64,000 bases of DNA from Roseococcus pinisoli (GCF_018413645.1 NZ_JAHCDA010000005.1:186001-250000), one strand, 5' to 3'. Positions 45,651 to 54,977 are shown, numbered from the stretch's first letter. Numbers and translations: made by a program. The notes: a model not told the origin generated them from the letters alone.

Positions 45651-47680
45651 GGCAGGAGCTCCAGCAGGATCTGCTCGGCGGCGTTGATGCGGGCGGTCCA
45701 GCCCGCCGGCACGACGGTGGTGGTCTCGTCCTCGATGATCAGCGCGGGCCCGCGCAGCAGCGCGCCTGGCGCCAGGTCGTCGCGCGCATGCAGGGCGGCC
45801 TCCTGCGTGAGGCCCGTCGCGGGGTCCGTCAGCGCGCGCCTCTGCAAGGGCGCAGGCACGTCGGAGGGGGCGGGAACGGCCAGCACGGCCGGATCGCCGA
45901 CGGGCCGCGCGAGGGAGAGCGCCCAGGTCATCACCTCCGGCTGCAGGCCCGGAATGGCGCGGCCGAAGATGGTGCGATAGGCCGCGACGAAGGCGTCGTG
46001 CAGCGCCGTGGCGGCCATGCCGGCCACGAGCGGCACGGCGATCTCATGGCCCTGGCCCCGATAGCGCATGAAGGCCGTGCGGGTCTCGACCAGCCCTTCC
46101 CGCGTCGCGGCCTGGAGAACGACCTCCTCTGCCTCAGCGCGCATCTCGCTAAACATCGTCTCCAGCGCCGCCTCGTCGAGCGTGTCGAGGCGGGTGTAGC
46201 GCGTGCGCACGACCTCGAAGCCGATGGGCGCCTGCAGGAAGCCATGCGCCGAGCCGACGCCCGCGCCACGCGGCACCAGCACCTTCGCGATACCGAGCTT
46301 CTGGGCGAGGCGCGCGGCGTGCAGCGGCGCCGCGCCGCCAAAGGCGATCATGGTGCGGCCGGCAGTGTCCTCGCCATTCTCCACGGCATGCACGCGTGCC
46401 GCGCTGGCCATGGTCTCGTCCACGATCTCCGCCACGCCGACCGGCGCGCTCGTGCCCATGGCGGCGAAGGCCTGTTCCGAGGCCGCGGGATGAAGGCGCA
46501 TCGTGCCGCCCGCGAAGCGCTCCGGATCCAGGCGGCCCAGCAGCAGGTCCGCATCGGTCACCGTGGGCAGCGTGCCGCCCAGCCCGTAGCAGGCGGGGCC
46601 GGGCTTGCTGCCCGCGCTGTCGGGGCCGATCTGGATGCGGCCCAGGCTGTCATGCCGCGCGATGGAGCCGCCGCCGGCGCCGATCTCCACCAGCTCGATC
46701 ACCGGGATGCGGATGGGCAGGCCGCTGCCCTGCACGAAGCGATAGGCACGCGCGACCTCGAAACTGCGCGCCATGTGGAACTTGCCGTGGTCGATCAGCG
46801 TCAGCTTCGCGGTCGTGCCGCCCATGTCGAAGGCCAGCACACGATCCAGCGCATTCTGCGCCGCCACATGCCGTGCGAGGATGGCGCCGCCGGCCGGGCC
46901 ACTCTCCACGAGACGCACGGGGAAGCGCCGCGCGGCACCCACGGTGCAGAGTCCGCCGGAGGACATCATCATCAAGACCGGCGCGTTCAGGCCGAGCCCA
47001 CGCAGACCTTCCTCGATGCCGGCGAGGTAGCCGTCCATCAGCGGGCGCACATAGGCATTGGCGATGGTGGTGCTGGCGCGGTCGTATTCGCGCACCTCCG
47101 GGCAGACCTCGCAGGAGAGCGAGAGCGAGACCTCCGGTAGCATCTCCGCCACGATTTCCGCCGCGCGGCGCTCATGCGCGTCGTTCGTGAAGGAATGCAG
47201 GAAGCAGATGGCGATGGCGGTGACGCCGTCCGCCCTGGCCTGCGCGCAGACCTCGCGCAGCGCGGCCTCGTCCAGCTCCAGCAGCACGCCGCCATCGGCC
47301 GCAATGCGCTCCGGCACCGTGTAGCGCAGCGCGCGCGGCACGAGCGGCACGGGGCGCTCCATGGTCAGGTCGTATTGCGCGAAGCGGTGCTCGTAGGCGA
47401 TCTCGATGCTGTCGCGAAATCCCTGCGTCGTGATCAGCGCCGTCCTCGCGCCCTTGCGCTCGATGAGGGCATTGGTGGCAAGCGTCGTGCCGTGCAGGAC
47501 GAGGCCGATCGCCGCGCCCTCCACCCCGGCCGATCGCAGCAGGATCCGCGTGCCCTCGATCACCGCGCGCTCCGGCGCGTCGGGCGTGGTCAGCAGCTTG
47601 TGGGAGAAGGTCCGGCCCGGCGCCTCGAGCACGAGATCGGTGAAGGTGCCGCCGATGTCGACGGCCAGTCGGTGCTGCAT
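45647..47680 (-). CDS. hyuA: Hydantoinase A / 5-oxoprolinase A-type subunit HyuA
   Basis: 677 residues from ATG 47680, which begins at the actin-like phosphate motif VDIGGTFTDLVL (residues 6-17). Other family motifs: LVLHGTTLATNALIERKGART, LSCEVCPEVREYDRASTTIANAYVRP, and the second phosphate motif LAFDMGGTTAKLTLI. It forms the ATP-dependent subunit with HyuB. A Bug-type receptor gene lies immediately upstream (1-bp gap), suggesting that receptor binds the substrate or a precursor. Confidence 0.9.
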   Translation of the reverse strand: MQHRLAVDIGGTFTDLVLEAPGRTFSHKLLTTPDAPERAVIEGTRILLRSAGVEGAAIGLVLHGTTLATNALIERKGARTALITTQGFRDSIEIAYEHRFAQYDLTMERPVPLVPRALRYTVPERIAADGGVLLELDEAALREVCAQARADGVTAIAICFLHSFTNDAHERRAAEIVAEMLPEVSLSLSCEVCPEVREYDRASTTIANAYVRPLMDGYLAGIEEGLRGLGLNAPVLMMMSSGGLCTVGAARRFPVRLVESGPAGGAILARHVAAQNALDRVLAFDMGGTTAKLTLIDHGKFHMARSFEVARAYRFVQGSGLPIRIPVIELVEIGAGGGSIARHDSLGRIQIGPDSAGSKPGPACYGLGGTLPTVTDADLLLGRLDPERFAGGTMRLHPAASEQAFAAMGTSAPVGVAEIVDETMASAARVHAVENGEDTAGRTMIAFGGAAPLHAARLAQKLGIAKVLVPRGAGVGSAHGFLQAPIGFEVVRTRYTRLDTLDEAALETMFSEMRAEAEEVVLQAATREGLVETRTAFMRYRGQGHEIAVPLVAGMAATALHDAFVAAYRTIFGRAIPGLQPEVMTWALSLARPVGDPAVLAVPAPSDVPAPLQRRALTDPATGLTQEAALHARDDLAPGALLRGPALIIEDETTTVVPAGWTARINAAEQILLELLP

Positions 47681-47681
47681 C

Positions 47682-48641
47682 TCAGTCGTTGATCCTGATG
47701 TTGCCGGCGCGCACGACACGCCCCCAGACCTCGGTATCGGCGCGCAGGAAGGCCACGTAGTCGGCGCGCGGCAGGGGCGCGGGCGTCAGCCCCGCCTCGT
47801 CGAAACGGCGCTTCCAGGCGGGATCGTCGAATACGCGCATCACCTCGGCGTGAATGCGGTCCTGGATCGCCTCGGGCGTGCCGGCCGGCGCCACGAGACC
47901 GTACCAGTTCTCGGAGGCATAGCCCGGCACGGCCTCGGCCACCGCGGGCGTGTCGGGCAGCAGAGGCCAGCGCGCGGGCGAGGTCACGGCCATGGCGCGC
48001 GCCTGGCCGCCATTGATGAGGGTGAGCGTGGCGGGGTCGCCGTAATAGACGTCCACCACCTTGGCCGCGAGGTCGTTCAGCGCCGGCCCCGTGCCGCGAT
48101 AGGGCACGTGCTCGATGCGCACGCCGGCCATCTGGTTGAAGAGCTCGCCCGTCAGGTGCTGGCTGGTGCCGGCGCCGCCGCTCGCGTAGCGGAGGTTGCC
48201 CTGCCGCGCGAGGGCGAGGAATTCCGGCAGGGTGCGCGCGGGAAGGTCGGTCCGCACGGCCATGATGAAGGGCATCCGCACCAGCCGCGTGATGTTCGCG
48301 AGCGCCATGGGATCGTAGGGCAGCTGCCGCAGATGCGGCCCGACGGTGAGCGTGCCCGCGCCGGTGAGCGACAGCGTGTAGCCATCGGGCGCGGCATGGG
48401 AGAGCGCCTCCACGCCGATGACGCCGCCGGCGCCGCCGCGATTCTCCACCACCACCGATTGGCCGATGTTGCGGCCCAGCGGCTCGGCCAGCAGCCGCCC
48501 CGTGAGGTCCACGCCGCCGCCCGGCGGAAAGGGAACGATCAGCCGGATGGGACGCGAGGGCCAGGCCTGCGCGGAAGCGATGGCGGGCGCCCCCAGAAGG
48601 CCCGGGAGCAGCGTGAGGGAAGCGCGTCGCGTGAACGGCAT
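47682..48641 (-). CDS. Bug/TctC-type tripartite tricarboxylate receptor
   Basis: About 319 residues from ATG 48641 (an ATG at 48650 is less likely because its purine tract is 1 bp away). Signal peptide 1-25 (LTLLPGLLGAPAIASAQA). The mature start WPSRPIRLIVPFPPGGGVDLTGRLL and the motif VVVENRGGAGG are diagnostic of Bug receptors. It binds small anionic ligands in the periplasm. No TctA/TctB membrane genes are nearby, so it is an orphan receptor, here coupled to hyuAB. Confidence 0.9.
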   Translation of the reverse strand: MPFTRRASLTLLPGLLGAPAIASAQAWPSRPIRLIVPFPPGGGVDLTGRLLAEPLGRNIGQSVVVENRGGAGGVIGVEALSHAAPDGYTLSLTGAGTLTVGPHLRQLPYDPMALANITRLVRMPFIMAVRTDLPARTLPEFLALARQGNLRYASGGAGTSQHLTGELFNQMAGVRIEHVPYRGTGPALNDLAAKVVDVYYGDPATLTLINGGQARAMAVTSPARWPLLPDTPAVAEAVPGYASENWYGLVAPAGTPEAIQDRIHAEVMRVFDDPAWKRRFDEAGLTPAPLPRADYVAFLRADTEVWGRVVRAGNIRIND

Positions 48642-48773
48642 GGCCTGCATTCTCCATCGAGGATCCGCAGGTCAGGATGGTGGAGCAGTGCTCCGGCGCT
48701 ATCAATGCCCCCGATCCGAGTCAGGGTGTGCGCGGCGAAAACTTCGGACGGCGAGAAGCGCTCGCCGCCGCGA

Positions 48774-49109
48774 TCACCAGCGGCGGTAGTAGGGCCGCCC
48801 GTAATAGCCGCCGCCGTAGTAGCCGCGCCCGTAATAGGGACGGCTGCTGCTCGCGATGGCCGCGCCGGCCGCGACGCCGACGATGCCCGCGGCCACGGCC
48901 GTGCCCACATTGGCCTGCTGCTGGGCCTGGGCACGCTCCGCCGAGGCGGCGGGCTGGAGATAAGCGGCGGTCTGGCAGGCCTCGACATAGCCCTGCTGGC
49001 AGGCAATGTTCGCCTGCATGGCCTGCTGCTCGACGGGCCCCGGGGCGACGGTGCACGCGGTCACGCTTGCGGTCGTGAGGATGGCCAGGATGCGGAACGC
49101 GCGGGTCAT
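48774..49109 (-). CDS. Small Tyr/Gly-rich lipoprotein
   Basis: 111 residues from ATG 49109, with an AGGAGA ribosome site. A lipoprotein signal ends in SVTAC with Cys19. A Gln/Ala-rich stretch (VEQQAMQANIACQQGYVEAC) carries two more cysteines and may be coiled. A hydrophobic Gly/Ala segment (about 76-94) resembles glycine-zipper motifs. The C-terminus is a Tyr/Gly/Arg-rich tail with YYGRGYYGGGYYGRPYYRR. No specific function recognised; likely outer-membrane associated. Confidence 0.75.
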   Translation of the reverse strand: MTRAFRILAILTTASVTACTVAPGPVEQQAMQANIACQQGYVEACQTAAYLQPAASAERAQAQQQANVGTAVAAGIVGVAAGAAIASSSRPYYGRGYYGGGYYGRPYYRRW

Positions 49110-49316
49110 GATGATCTCCTCTCGACAGCGGCGGCCAGGTGAACCGACCGCCTCCATGAGTAATGCTTGTAATCGCGCCTTGTCGCAGGCCTATCCCGCG
49201 GCTCGGTCATTAAAGTCGCATCTGTCGTGCGGGGAGACCGCGTCCGCGCCAAACTGACGGCCACGCCGCGCCCCCGCTTTGCCAGATACGTATCGTCAGA
49301 ACATCCGGGGAAAGCC

Positions 49317-50012
49317 ATGTCCGACCGAAAGCTCTTCGAACTTTGCGGCACCGATGAGGCGCGCCGCTTCAGCCCCTATTGCTGGCGCGTTCGCCTGGCT
49401 TTGGCGCATAAGGGCCTCGACGCCGAAACGGTGCCCTGGCGCTTCACCGAGGGCGAGGCCATCGCCTTCGCGAAATCCGCCACCGTTCCCGTCCTGATCG
49501 ACGGCGACACCGCGGTCGCGGACAGTTGGGCCATCGCCGAATACCTCGAGCGCACCTATCCCGACCGCCCCGCGCTCTTTCCGGGCCGGCCCTCAGCCCT
49601 GCGCTTCATCGCCTCCTGGGCGGACCGGGTGGTGAATGCGGGGCTGGTGAAGCTCATCGTCTCCGACATCCCCTCCCTGCTCGCCGAGGCCGACCGGGAC
49701 TATTTCGTGTCGAGCCGCGAGAAGCGCTTCGGCATGCCCCTGGCCGAGGTAACCCGCGATCGGGAGGCGCGGCTGCCGGAATTCCGGGCCAGCCTCCAGC
49801 CGTTGCGCGCCGTGCTGATGCAGCAGCCCTTCGTCGCCGGCGAGGAGCCGGACTACGCCGACTACATCGTCTTCGGCGGCTTCATGTGGGCCCGCGTGGT
49901 GAGCCCGCTGAAGGTGCTGGAGGAAAGCGACCCGCTGCATGCCTGGCGGGAACGCATGCTGGACCTCTTCGGCGGCCTCGCCCGGCGCGTCCCGGCGCGG
50001 GAGGGGTCCTGA
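49317..50012 (+). CDS. Glutathione S-transferase family protein
   Basis: 231 residues from ATG 49317. The N-terminal thioredoxin-like domain starts RKLFELCGTDEARRFSPYCWRVRLALAHKGL, has the cis-Pro motif SATVPVLIDGD and the typical VADSWAIAEYLERTYPDRPALFP, and is followed by an all-helical domain. The active-site region SPYCWR suggests a Ser/Cys type. The substrate is not evident. It is divergent from the Tyr/Gly-rich lipoprotein gene. Confidence 0.88.
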   Translation: MSDRKLFELCGTDEARRFSPYCWRVRLALAHKGLDAETVPWRFTEGEAIAFAKSATVPVLIDGDTAVADSWAIAEYLERTYPDRPALFPGRPSALRFIASWADRVVNAGLVKLIVSDIPSLLAEADRDYFVSSREKRFGMPLAEVTRDREARLPEFRASLQPLRAVLMQQPFVAGEEPDYADYIVFGGFMWARVVSPLKVLEESDPLHAWRERMLDLFGGLARRVPAREGS

Positions 50013-50095
50013 GGCCCCCGCCACAGATTTCTGTGGCGTTTCCATCCCAAAACGAGAAGGATGGCCCCGCCGTCACAGGCTCCGGAGATGCACGC

Positions 50096-50578
50096 ATGGC
50101 GTTCGATCTGGTGACCTTCCATACCGCGCTCAGCTTCATCGCCATCGCCGCCGGGGCGGTGGTGGTGCTGGACCTGCTGCGCTCCGGCCCGACGCCGTTC
50201 TGGACCGGCCTGTTCCTCGTCACCTCGATCCTGACGAGCGTCACGGGCTATTTCTTTCCCTTCTCGGGCGTCCTGCCCTCGCACATCGTGGGCGGCGTGG
50301 CGCTGCTGATCCTGGCGGTGGTGCTGGCCGCGCGTTACGGGTTCGGCCTCGGCGGCGCCTGGCGGAGGGTCGATGCGATCGGCCTAGTGGCGAGCCTGTA
50401 CCTGCTGTGCTTCGTGCTGATCGCCCAGGCCTTCGGGAAGATCCCGGCGCTCCACGCCCTGGCGCCGACCCAGTCCGAGCCGGCCTTCGCCATCGCGCAG
50501 GCCGTCGCGCTCCTGCTCTTCGTCCTCCTCGGAATCGCCGCGGCGCGAAGTGCCGGCCGCATCCGGAAGGCCGCCTGA
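50096..50578 (+). CDS. Four-helix membrane protein of unknown function
   Basis: 160 residues from ATG 50096 with about four hydrophobic helices: TALSFIAIAAGAVVVLDLL, then WTGLFLVTSILTSVTGYFFP, then IVGGVALLILAVVLAARYGF, then LVASLYLLCFVLIAQAF with a further C-terminal helix. No catalytic motif was seen. It is similar in style to uncharacterised DUF2306-like or DoxX-like proteins, but no family is claimed. It starts 84 bp after the GST gene. Confidence 0.75.
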   Translation: MAFDLVTFHTALSFIAIAAGAVVVLDLLRSGPTPFWTGLFLVTSILTSVTGYFFPFSGVLPSHIVGGVALLILAVVLAARYGFGLGGAWRRVDAIGLVASLYLLCFVLIAQAFGKIPALHALAPTQSEPAFAIAQAVALLLFVLLGIAAARSAGRIRKAA

Positions 50579-50582
50579 GACG

Positions 50583-50987
50583 TCAGGCCGGCGGCGACGC
50601 CGCATCCCGCGGCACGGGCCGCGGCCGCCCGGCCTCGTCCACCGCCACGAAGGTGAACTCCGCCTGCGTCACCTTCACGCGATCGCCCCGCCGGTGCCGC
50701 AGCACCCAGGCCTCGACGTCGAAGGTCAGCGAGGTGCGGCCGATGCGCTTGAGGTCGGTATAGACGCAGACCACGTCGCCCACCTTCACCGGCTCGATGA
50801 AGACCATCGTGGAGGCGGCCACCGTCACCACGCGACCCCGCGCCACGCCGGTGGCGGCGATCCCGCCGGCGGCGTCCATCTGCGCCATGACCCAGCCGCC
50901 GAAGATGTCGCCGGCCGGGTTGGTGTCCGCCGGCATGGCGAGCTGGCGGATCTGCAGGTCGCCGCGCGGCCCGGGCATCTGTTCCAT
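50583..50987 (-). CDS. Acyl-CoA thioesterase (hotdog fold, YciA-like)
   Basis: 134 residues from ATG 50987, with AGGGGA upstream. The hotdog motif is MPADTNPAGDIFGGWVMAQMDAAGG (about 17-41), with Asn22 and Asp26 as likely catalytic residues, followed by the strand VVTVAASTMVFIEPVKVGDVV. This is the YciA/BACH pattern that hydrolyses acyl-CoA. An in-frame extension up to 51143 lacks family sequence and was not used. Convergent with the four-helix membrane protein gene (4-bp gap). Confidence 0.88.
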   Translation of the reverse strand: MEQMPGPRGDLQIRQLAMPADTNPAGDIFGGWVMAQMDAAGGIAATGVARGRVVTVAASTMVFIEPVKVGDVVCVYTDLKRIGRTSLTFDVEAWVLRHRRGDRVKVTQAEFTFVAVDEAGRPRPVPRDAASPPA

Positions 50988-51166
50988 GTCGTTCCCCTGA
51001 AGGCTCGTGGAGGGTGGAAGCCCGGTGTCGCGCCGGCGCCGGGCTTCGGCAAGTCCTTCATGACGCGGCGGCGCGACCGTGCCATCGTGCGCCACCTTCA
51101 CGATTCCCCGGGGATTTTCCTGATGAGTTTTCAAGCCCGCCAATCCCTGGCCGCAGAGGCTGCATC

Positions 51167-51655
51167 GTGAGCTTCAACGATCTCGCCCTCGCCCTCGCCC
51201 AGCCGGGCCAGCCGCAGACGGGCATCCAGGCCCTGGAGGCCGCGGCCCAGGAGCTCATCGGCCACAAGCTCTTCACCCTCCTGGTGCTGGACCATGAGCG
51301 CAACCTGAACAGCCGCTGCTATTCGAACCGGCCGGCGGAGTATCCGGCGCTCGGCTACCAGCCGATCGACTGGACGCGCGAATTCTACAAGGTCGTCGTG
51401 GAGCGGGGCGAGCCACGCTTCCTGAACAACCGCGCCGACCTCGCACGCACCTTCGGCGATTACGAGGTGCTGGTCGCGATGGGCTGCGAATCCGCCGTGA
51501 ACATGCCGGTGCGCTGGAACGGCCGCACGCTCGGCTCCGTGAACCTGCTGAACGTGGAGAACTTCTACGGCCCGCAGCACCGCCCGCAGCTGAACACCCT
51601 GGCCGCGCTCGCCATCGCGCCTTTCCTGAGCATCCTCGAAAGCGCCGGGCGATGA
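51167..51655 (+). CDS. GAF-domain protein
   Basis: 162 residues from GTG 51167. A single GAF domain fills most of the protein: GHKLFTLLVLDHERNLNSRCYSN, then SAVNMPVRWNGRTLGSVNLLN near the end, the typical GAF strand-loop-strand. Two cysteines (in SRCYSN and MGCES) are present, but a free-Met-sulfoxide reductase pattern is not clear. The stop overlaps the ATG of the following Bug receptor, suggesting cotranslation. A small-molecule sensing role is inference. Confidence 0.75.
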   Translation: MSFNDLALALAQPGQPQTGIQALEAAAQELIGHKLFTLLVLDHERNLNSRCYSNRPAEYPALGYQPIDWTREFYKVVVERGEPRFLNNRADLARTFGDYEVLVAMGCESAVNMPVRWNGRTLGSVNLLNVENFYGPQHRPQLNTLAALAIAPFLSILESAGR

Positions 51656-52626
51656 TCCCGGCCCTGCCGCGACGCCGCGCCACCGCGCTGCTCGCGGCCC
51701 TGGGCGCACCGGGCCTGGCCCGCGCCCAGGAGGGCCAGGCGCCCTTGCGCGTCATCATCCCCCAGCCGCCCGGGGGCGCCACGGACATCCTGGCGCGCCT
51801 GCTCACCGAGCCGCTGGGCCGTGACCTCGGGCGGAGCGTGATCGTCGAGAACCGGCCCGGCGCCAATGGCATCGTCGCGATCAGCGCGCTGCGCCAGTCG
51901 CGGCCGGACGGGAACACGGTACTGCTGGGCGGCGTCTCCATCTTCGCCTTCAACCCGAACCTCTTCCCCAACCTGCCCTACGACCCCTGGCGCGACTTCT
52001 CCTGGATCGCGCCCATCGCCGACACGCCCTTCGTGATCGTCGCGAGCCGGGCCTCGGGCATCACCACCCTGCCGCAGCTGATCGAGCGCGCCCGCGCCCA
52101 GCCCGAGCGCCTGACCTTCGGCAGCGCCGGCATCGGCAATTCCACCCATCTGGGCATGGAGATGGTGGCCGAGCGCGCGGGCATCCGCCTCACCCACGCG
52201 CCCTTCCCCGGCTCCGCCCCGGCGCTCAATGCCCTCATGGCGGGCGATATCGACGCCATGTTCAACCCGCTCGGCAACACGCTGCCGGCCATCGAATCCG
52301 GGCGCGCCGTGCCGCTGGTGACGCTGGGCCGCGAGCGGTCGCCCGCGCTGCCCCAGGTTCCGACGCTGATCGAGATGGGGCTGCCACCGGTCACCATGCC
52401 CGGATGGTACGCCTTCGTGGGGCCGGCCGGCCTCGATCCCGCCGTGGTGGAGCGGCTGAACGCCGCCACGCGCCGCGTGGTCGACAGCCCGGCCGTGACG
52501 CAGAAGCTGCGTGAGTCGGTGCTCGAGCCGCTGGCCGCCACCGCCCAGGAGATCCAGGACCGCGCGAGGCGGGAGAGCGCCGAGATCGGCGAGTTCATCC
52601 GCCGCCGCGGCATCCGCGTGGAGTAG
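51652..52626 (+). CDS. Bug/TctC-type tripartite tricarboxylate receptor
   Basis: 324 residues. Signal peptide about 1-26 (ATALLAALGAPGLARAQ). Diagnostic motifs: RVIIPQPPGGATDILARLL and VIVENRPGANG near the N-terminus, and the loop FGSAGIGNSTHLGMEMV. Its start overlaps the GAF gene stop (ATGA), and 4 bp separate its stop from the gamma-glutamyltransferase gene. No TctA/TctB genes are nearby. It may feed a substrate relevant to the downstream GGT. Confidence 0.9.
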   Translation: MIPALPRRRATALLAALGAPGLARAQEGQAPLRVIIPQPPGGATDILARLLTEPLGRDLGRSVIVENRPGANGIVAISALRQSRPDGNTVLLGGVSIFAFNPNLFPNLPYDPWRDFSWIAPIADTPFVIVASRASGITTLPQLIERARAQPERLTFGSAGIGNSTHLGMEMVAERAGIRLTHAPFPGSAPALNALMAGDIDAMFNPLGNTLPAIESGRAVPLVTLGRERSPALPQVPTLIEMGLPPVTMPGWYAFVGPAGLDPAVVERLNAATRRVVDSPAVTQKLRESVLEPLAATAQEIQDRARRESAEIGEFIRRRGIRVE

Positions 52627-52630
52627 AATC

Positions 52631-54265
52631 ATGGCCCGCCCCGAACGCCGCCTTCCCGCCCCGCGCGCCATGATCGCGGCGCCGCAGCCCGAGGCCGTCG
52701 AGGCCGGCACCGCCATCCTCGCCGCCGGCGGCAACGCGCTCGACGCCGCGCTGGCCTGCGCGCTGACCCAGGGCGTGGTCGACCCGATGATGTGCGGCAT
52801 CGGCGGGCTCGGTGTGCTGCACATCCTCGACCCGAAGACCGGCGATCACCTCGTCCTCAACGGCCTTTCCACCTGCCCCGCCGCCTGCACCGAGACCATG
52901 TGGGCCGAGGCCTTCGAGCGCGAATGCCCGGACGGCTACGGCTATGTGCTGAAAGGGAACGTGAACGAGCTCGGTCACCGCGCGGTGACGACGCCGGGCA
53001 TCCTGCGCGTCTTCGCCGAGGCGCATCGCCGCTGGGGCAGCAAGCCCTGGGCCGAGCTCTTCGGGCCAGCCATCGAGACCGCGACCGAGGGCTGGCTGGT
53101 GCGCCCGCATGTCGCGACCATGTTCGCGCTCGACGAGGCCGCCTATGGCCGCCTGCCCTACCGCACCAAGCTCGGCTTCACCGAGGAGGGTCAGCGCCTC
53201 TACCTGCGCCCCGACGGCTCGCCCAAGCGCGTCGGCGACAGCGTGCGCAACCCCGAGCTCGCCGCGACGCTGGCCACCCTGGCCCGCGAGGGCGCCGAGG
53301 ATTTCTATACCGGCAGCCTCGCGCGGCGGATCGTCGCGGACATGGAGGCGAAGGGCGGGCTGATCACCGCGGCCGACCTCGCGGGCATGGCGCCGGAGAT
53401 CGGACCGCCGCTGACGGTGGGCTATCGTGGCCGCACGATCGCCGTGCCCGCGCCGCCCGCCGGCGGCATCATGGTGGCCGAGATACTGCGCATCCTGGAG
53501 CATTTCGACCTGCCGGCCCTCGGCCACAACAGCGCCGAATACCTGCGCGTGGTGGCGGAGGCGATGAAGGTCGCGGGACGGGACAAGGACCTCCATATCG
53601 GCGATCCGCGCTTCGTGCCCCCGCCGCTGCAACGCCTGCTGTCGGACGCCTATGCGGCGGAACGCGCGGCCGCGATCCGCGCCGGCGAGAAGCACCACCT
53701 GCCGCGCACCGAGGCGGATTCGAAACACACCACGACCATCTCCTGCGTGGATGCCGACGGCATGGTCGTCTCCATGACGCACACGCTGGGCGTGCCCTCC
53801 GGCGTGATCCCGCCGGGGACGGGCTTCATGCTCAACGGGGCGATGAACTGGTGCGACCCGCGCCCCGGCCGCGCCGGCTCCATCGCGCCGGGCAAGCGGC
53901 GCTTCTCCTCCATGACGCCGGGCATCGTGCTCGAGGAGGGCAAGGCCGTCGCCACGCTGGGCGCGCCGGGCGGCGCCTGGATCCCGATCGCGGTGGCGCA
54001 GGTGCTGCTGAACCTGCTCGACTTCGGCATGGGCATGCAGGAGGCGGTGCAGGCGCCGCGCTTCAGCGCCACCAGCGACGCCATCGACATCGGCAACCGC
54101 ATCCCCCGCGCCGTTCAGCGCGAGGTCGAGGCCATGGGCTACGAGGTGCGGCGCACCGCGGCCACCTTCCCCTTCGCGGGCGTGCACGGCATCACGATGT
54201 GGGACGGCCGCCTGGAGGGCGGCGCCGACCCGCAGCGCGACGGCCTGGCGGCCGGCGTGCCGTAA
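52631..54265 (+). CDS. ggt: Gamma-glutamyltransferase family protein
   Basis: 544 residues. N-terminal nucleophile hydrolase: the autocleavage and catalytic Thr is Thr367 in KHTTTISCVDADGMVVSMTHT, dividing large and small subunits. AAPQPEAVEAGTAILAAGGNALDAALACAL is the usual GGT start and SFMxG-like ending region VATLGAPGGAWIPIAVAQVLLN is present. No clear signal peptide, so it may be a cytoplasmic or acylase-type relative (for example CapD or cephalosporin-acylase-like). It follows a Bug receptor gene by 4 bp. Confidence 0.88.
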   Translation: MARPERRLPAPRAMIAAPQPEAVEAGTAILAAGGNALDAALACALTQGVVDPMMCGIGGLGVLHILDPKTGDHLVLNGLSTCPAACTETMWAEAFERECPDGYGYVLKGNVNELGHRAVTTPGILRVFAEAHRRWGSKPWAELFGPAIETATEGWLVRPHVATMFALDEAAYGRLPYRTKLGFTEEGQRLYLRPDGSPKRVGDSVRNPELAATLATLAREGAEDFYTGSLARRIVADMEAKGGLITAADLAGMAPEIGPPLTVGYRGRTIAVPAPPAGGIMVAEILRILEHFDLPALGHNSAEYLRVVAEAMKVAGRDKDLHIGDPRFVPPPLQRLLSDAYAAERAAAIRAGEKHHLPRTEADSKHTTTISCVDADGMVVSMTHTLGVPSGVIPPGTGFMLNGAMNWCDPRPGRAGSIAPGKRRFSSMTPGIVLEEGKAVATLGAPGGAWIPIAVAQVLLNLLDFGMGMQEAVQAPRFSATSDAIDIGNRIPRAVQREVEAMGYEVRRTAATFPFAGVHGITMWDGRLEGGADPQRDGLAAGVP

Positions 54266-54275
54266 GCCGCACGGC

Positions 54276-54977
54276 TCAGTCCTGCGCCACGGCCTCCTTC
54301 GGCGCTGGTCGCTGCGCTGCGCCGATGCCGTTCACGATCATGTTACAGAACTGATCGCCCACCTGGGCGGCGGTCAGCGGGCCATCGGGGTCGAACCACC
54401 GCGCCATCCAGTTGATGGTGCTGAGCACGAAGCGGCCCGCCAGCCGCACATCGTCCACGCGGATCTCGCCGCGATCGACCCCTGCCTGCAGGATGTCGCG
54501 CAGCAGCTGCTCGTACTTGTCGCGCCAGGCGATGCGCTCCTTGCGCGCGCGAACCTTCGGGTCGCTCCAGAAGGCGGTCGAGGAGGCGATCCAGGCCCAG
54601 CGGAACTTCTCGAAGAAATTCGCGGATTCGACGAGGAAGACGCGCAGGCGAACCAGCGGCGGGGCCGTTGGGTCGTCGTATTTCTGCACATGCAGGAAGA
54701 TGGATTTCGTCGTTCCCATCGCCAGCGGGCGCAGGATGGAATCCTTCCCCGGGAAGTAATGGTAGAGCGTGGCCTTGGAGATCCCGCACTCGGCCGCGAT
54801 GTCGCGCATCGACACGCCGTCAAATCCCCGATGGGCGAAGAGACGACACGCGACCTGAAAGATCTGCACGATCCTGCCCTGAAGCGGATTGCCGGCGTCG
54901 TCGAGTTCCAGAATTTCAGCGAGATCGTCCATGCTTCGCGATGACATGCCGCCGAGCCGATCCGCAAGCCTCTCCAT
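54276..54977 (-). CDS. TetR-family transcriptional regulator
   Basis: 233 residues from ATG 54977 (ATG 54947 or 54932 also possible). The DNA-binding helix-turn-helix is VSMRDIAAECGISKATLYHYFPGKDSIL (about 55-82), typical TetR. The C-terminal ligand domain is helical and contains two Trp-rich helices. It is convergent with ggt. A palindromic TetR-type operator candidate lies about 165 bp upstream at 55142-55153. The effector and regulon are unknown. Confidence 0.9.
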   Translation of the reverse strand: MERLADRLGGMSSRSMDDLAEILELDDAGNPLQGRIVQIFQVACRLFAHRGFDGVSMRDIAAECGISKATLYHYFPGKDSILRPLAMGTTKSIFLHVQKYDDPTAPPLVRLRVFLVESANFFEKFRWAWIASSTAFWSDPKVRARKERIAWRDKYEQLLRDILQAGVDRGEIRVDDVRLAGRFVLSTINWMARWFDPDGPLTAAQVGDQFCNMIVNGIGAAQRPAPKEAVAQD

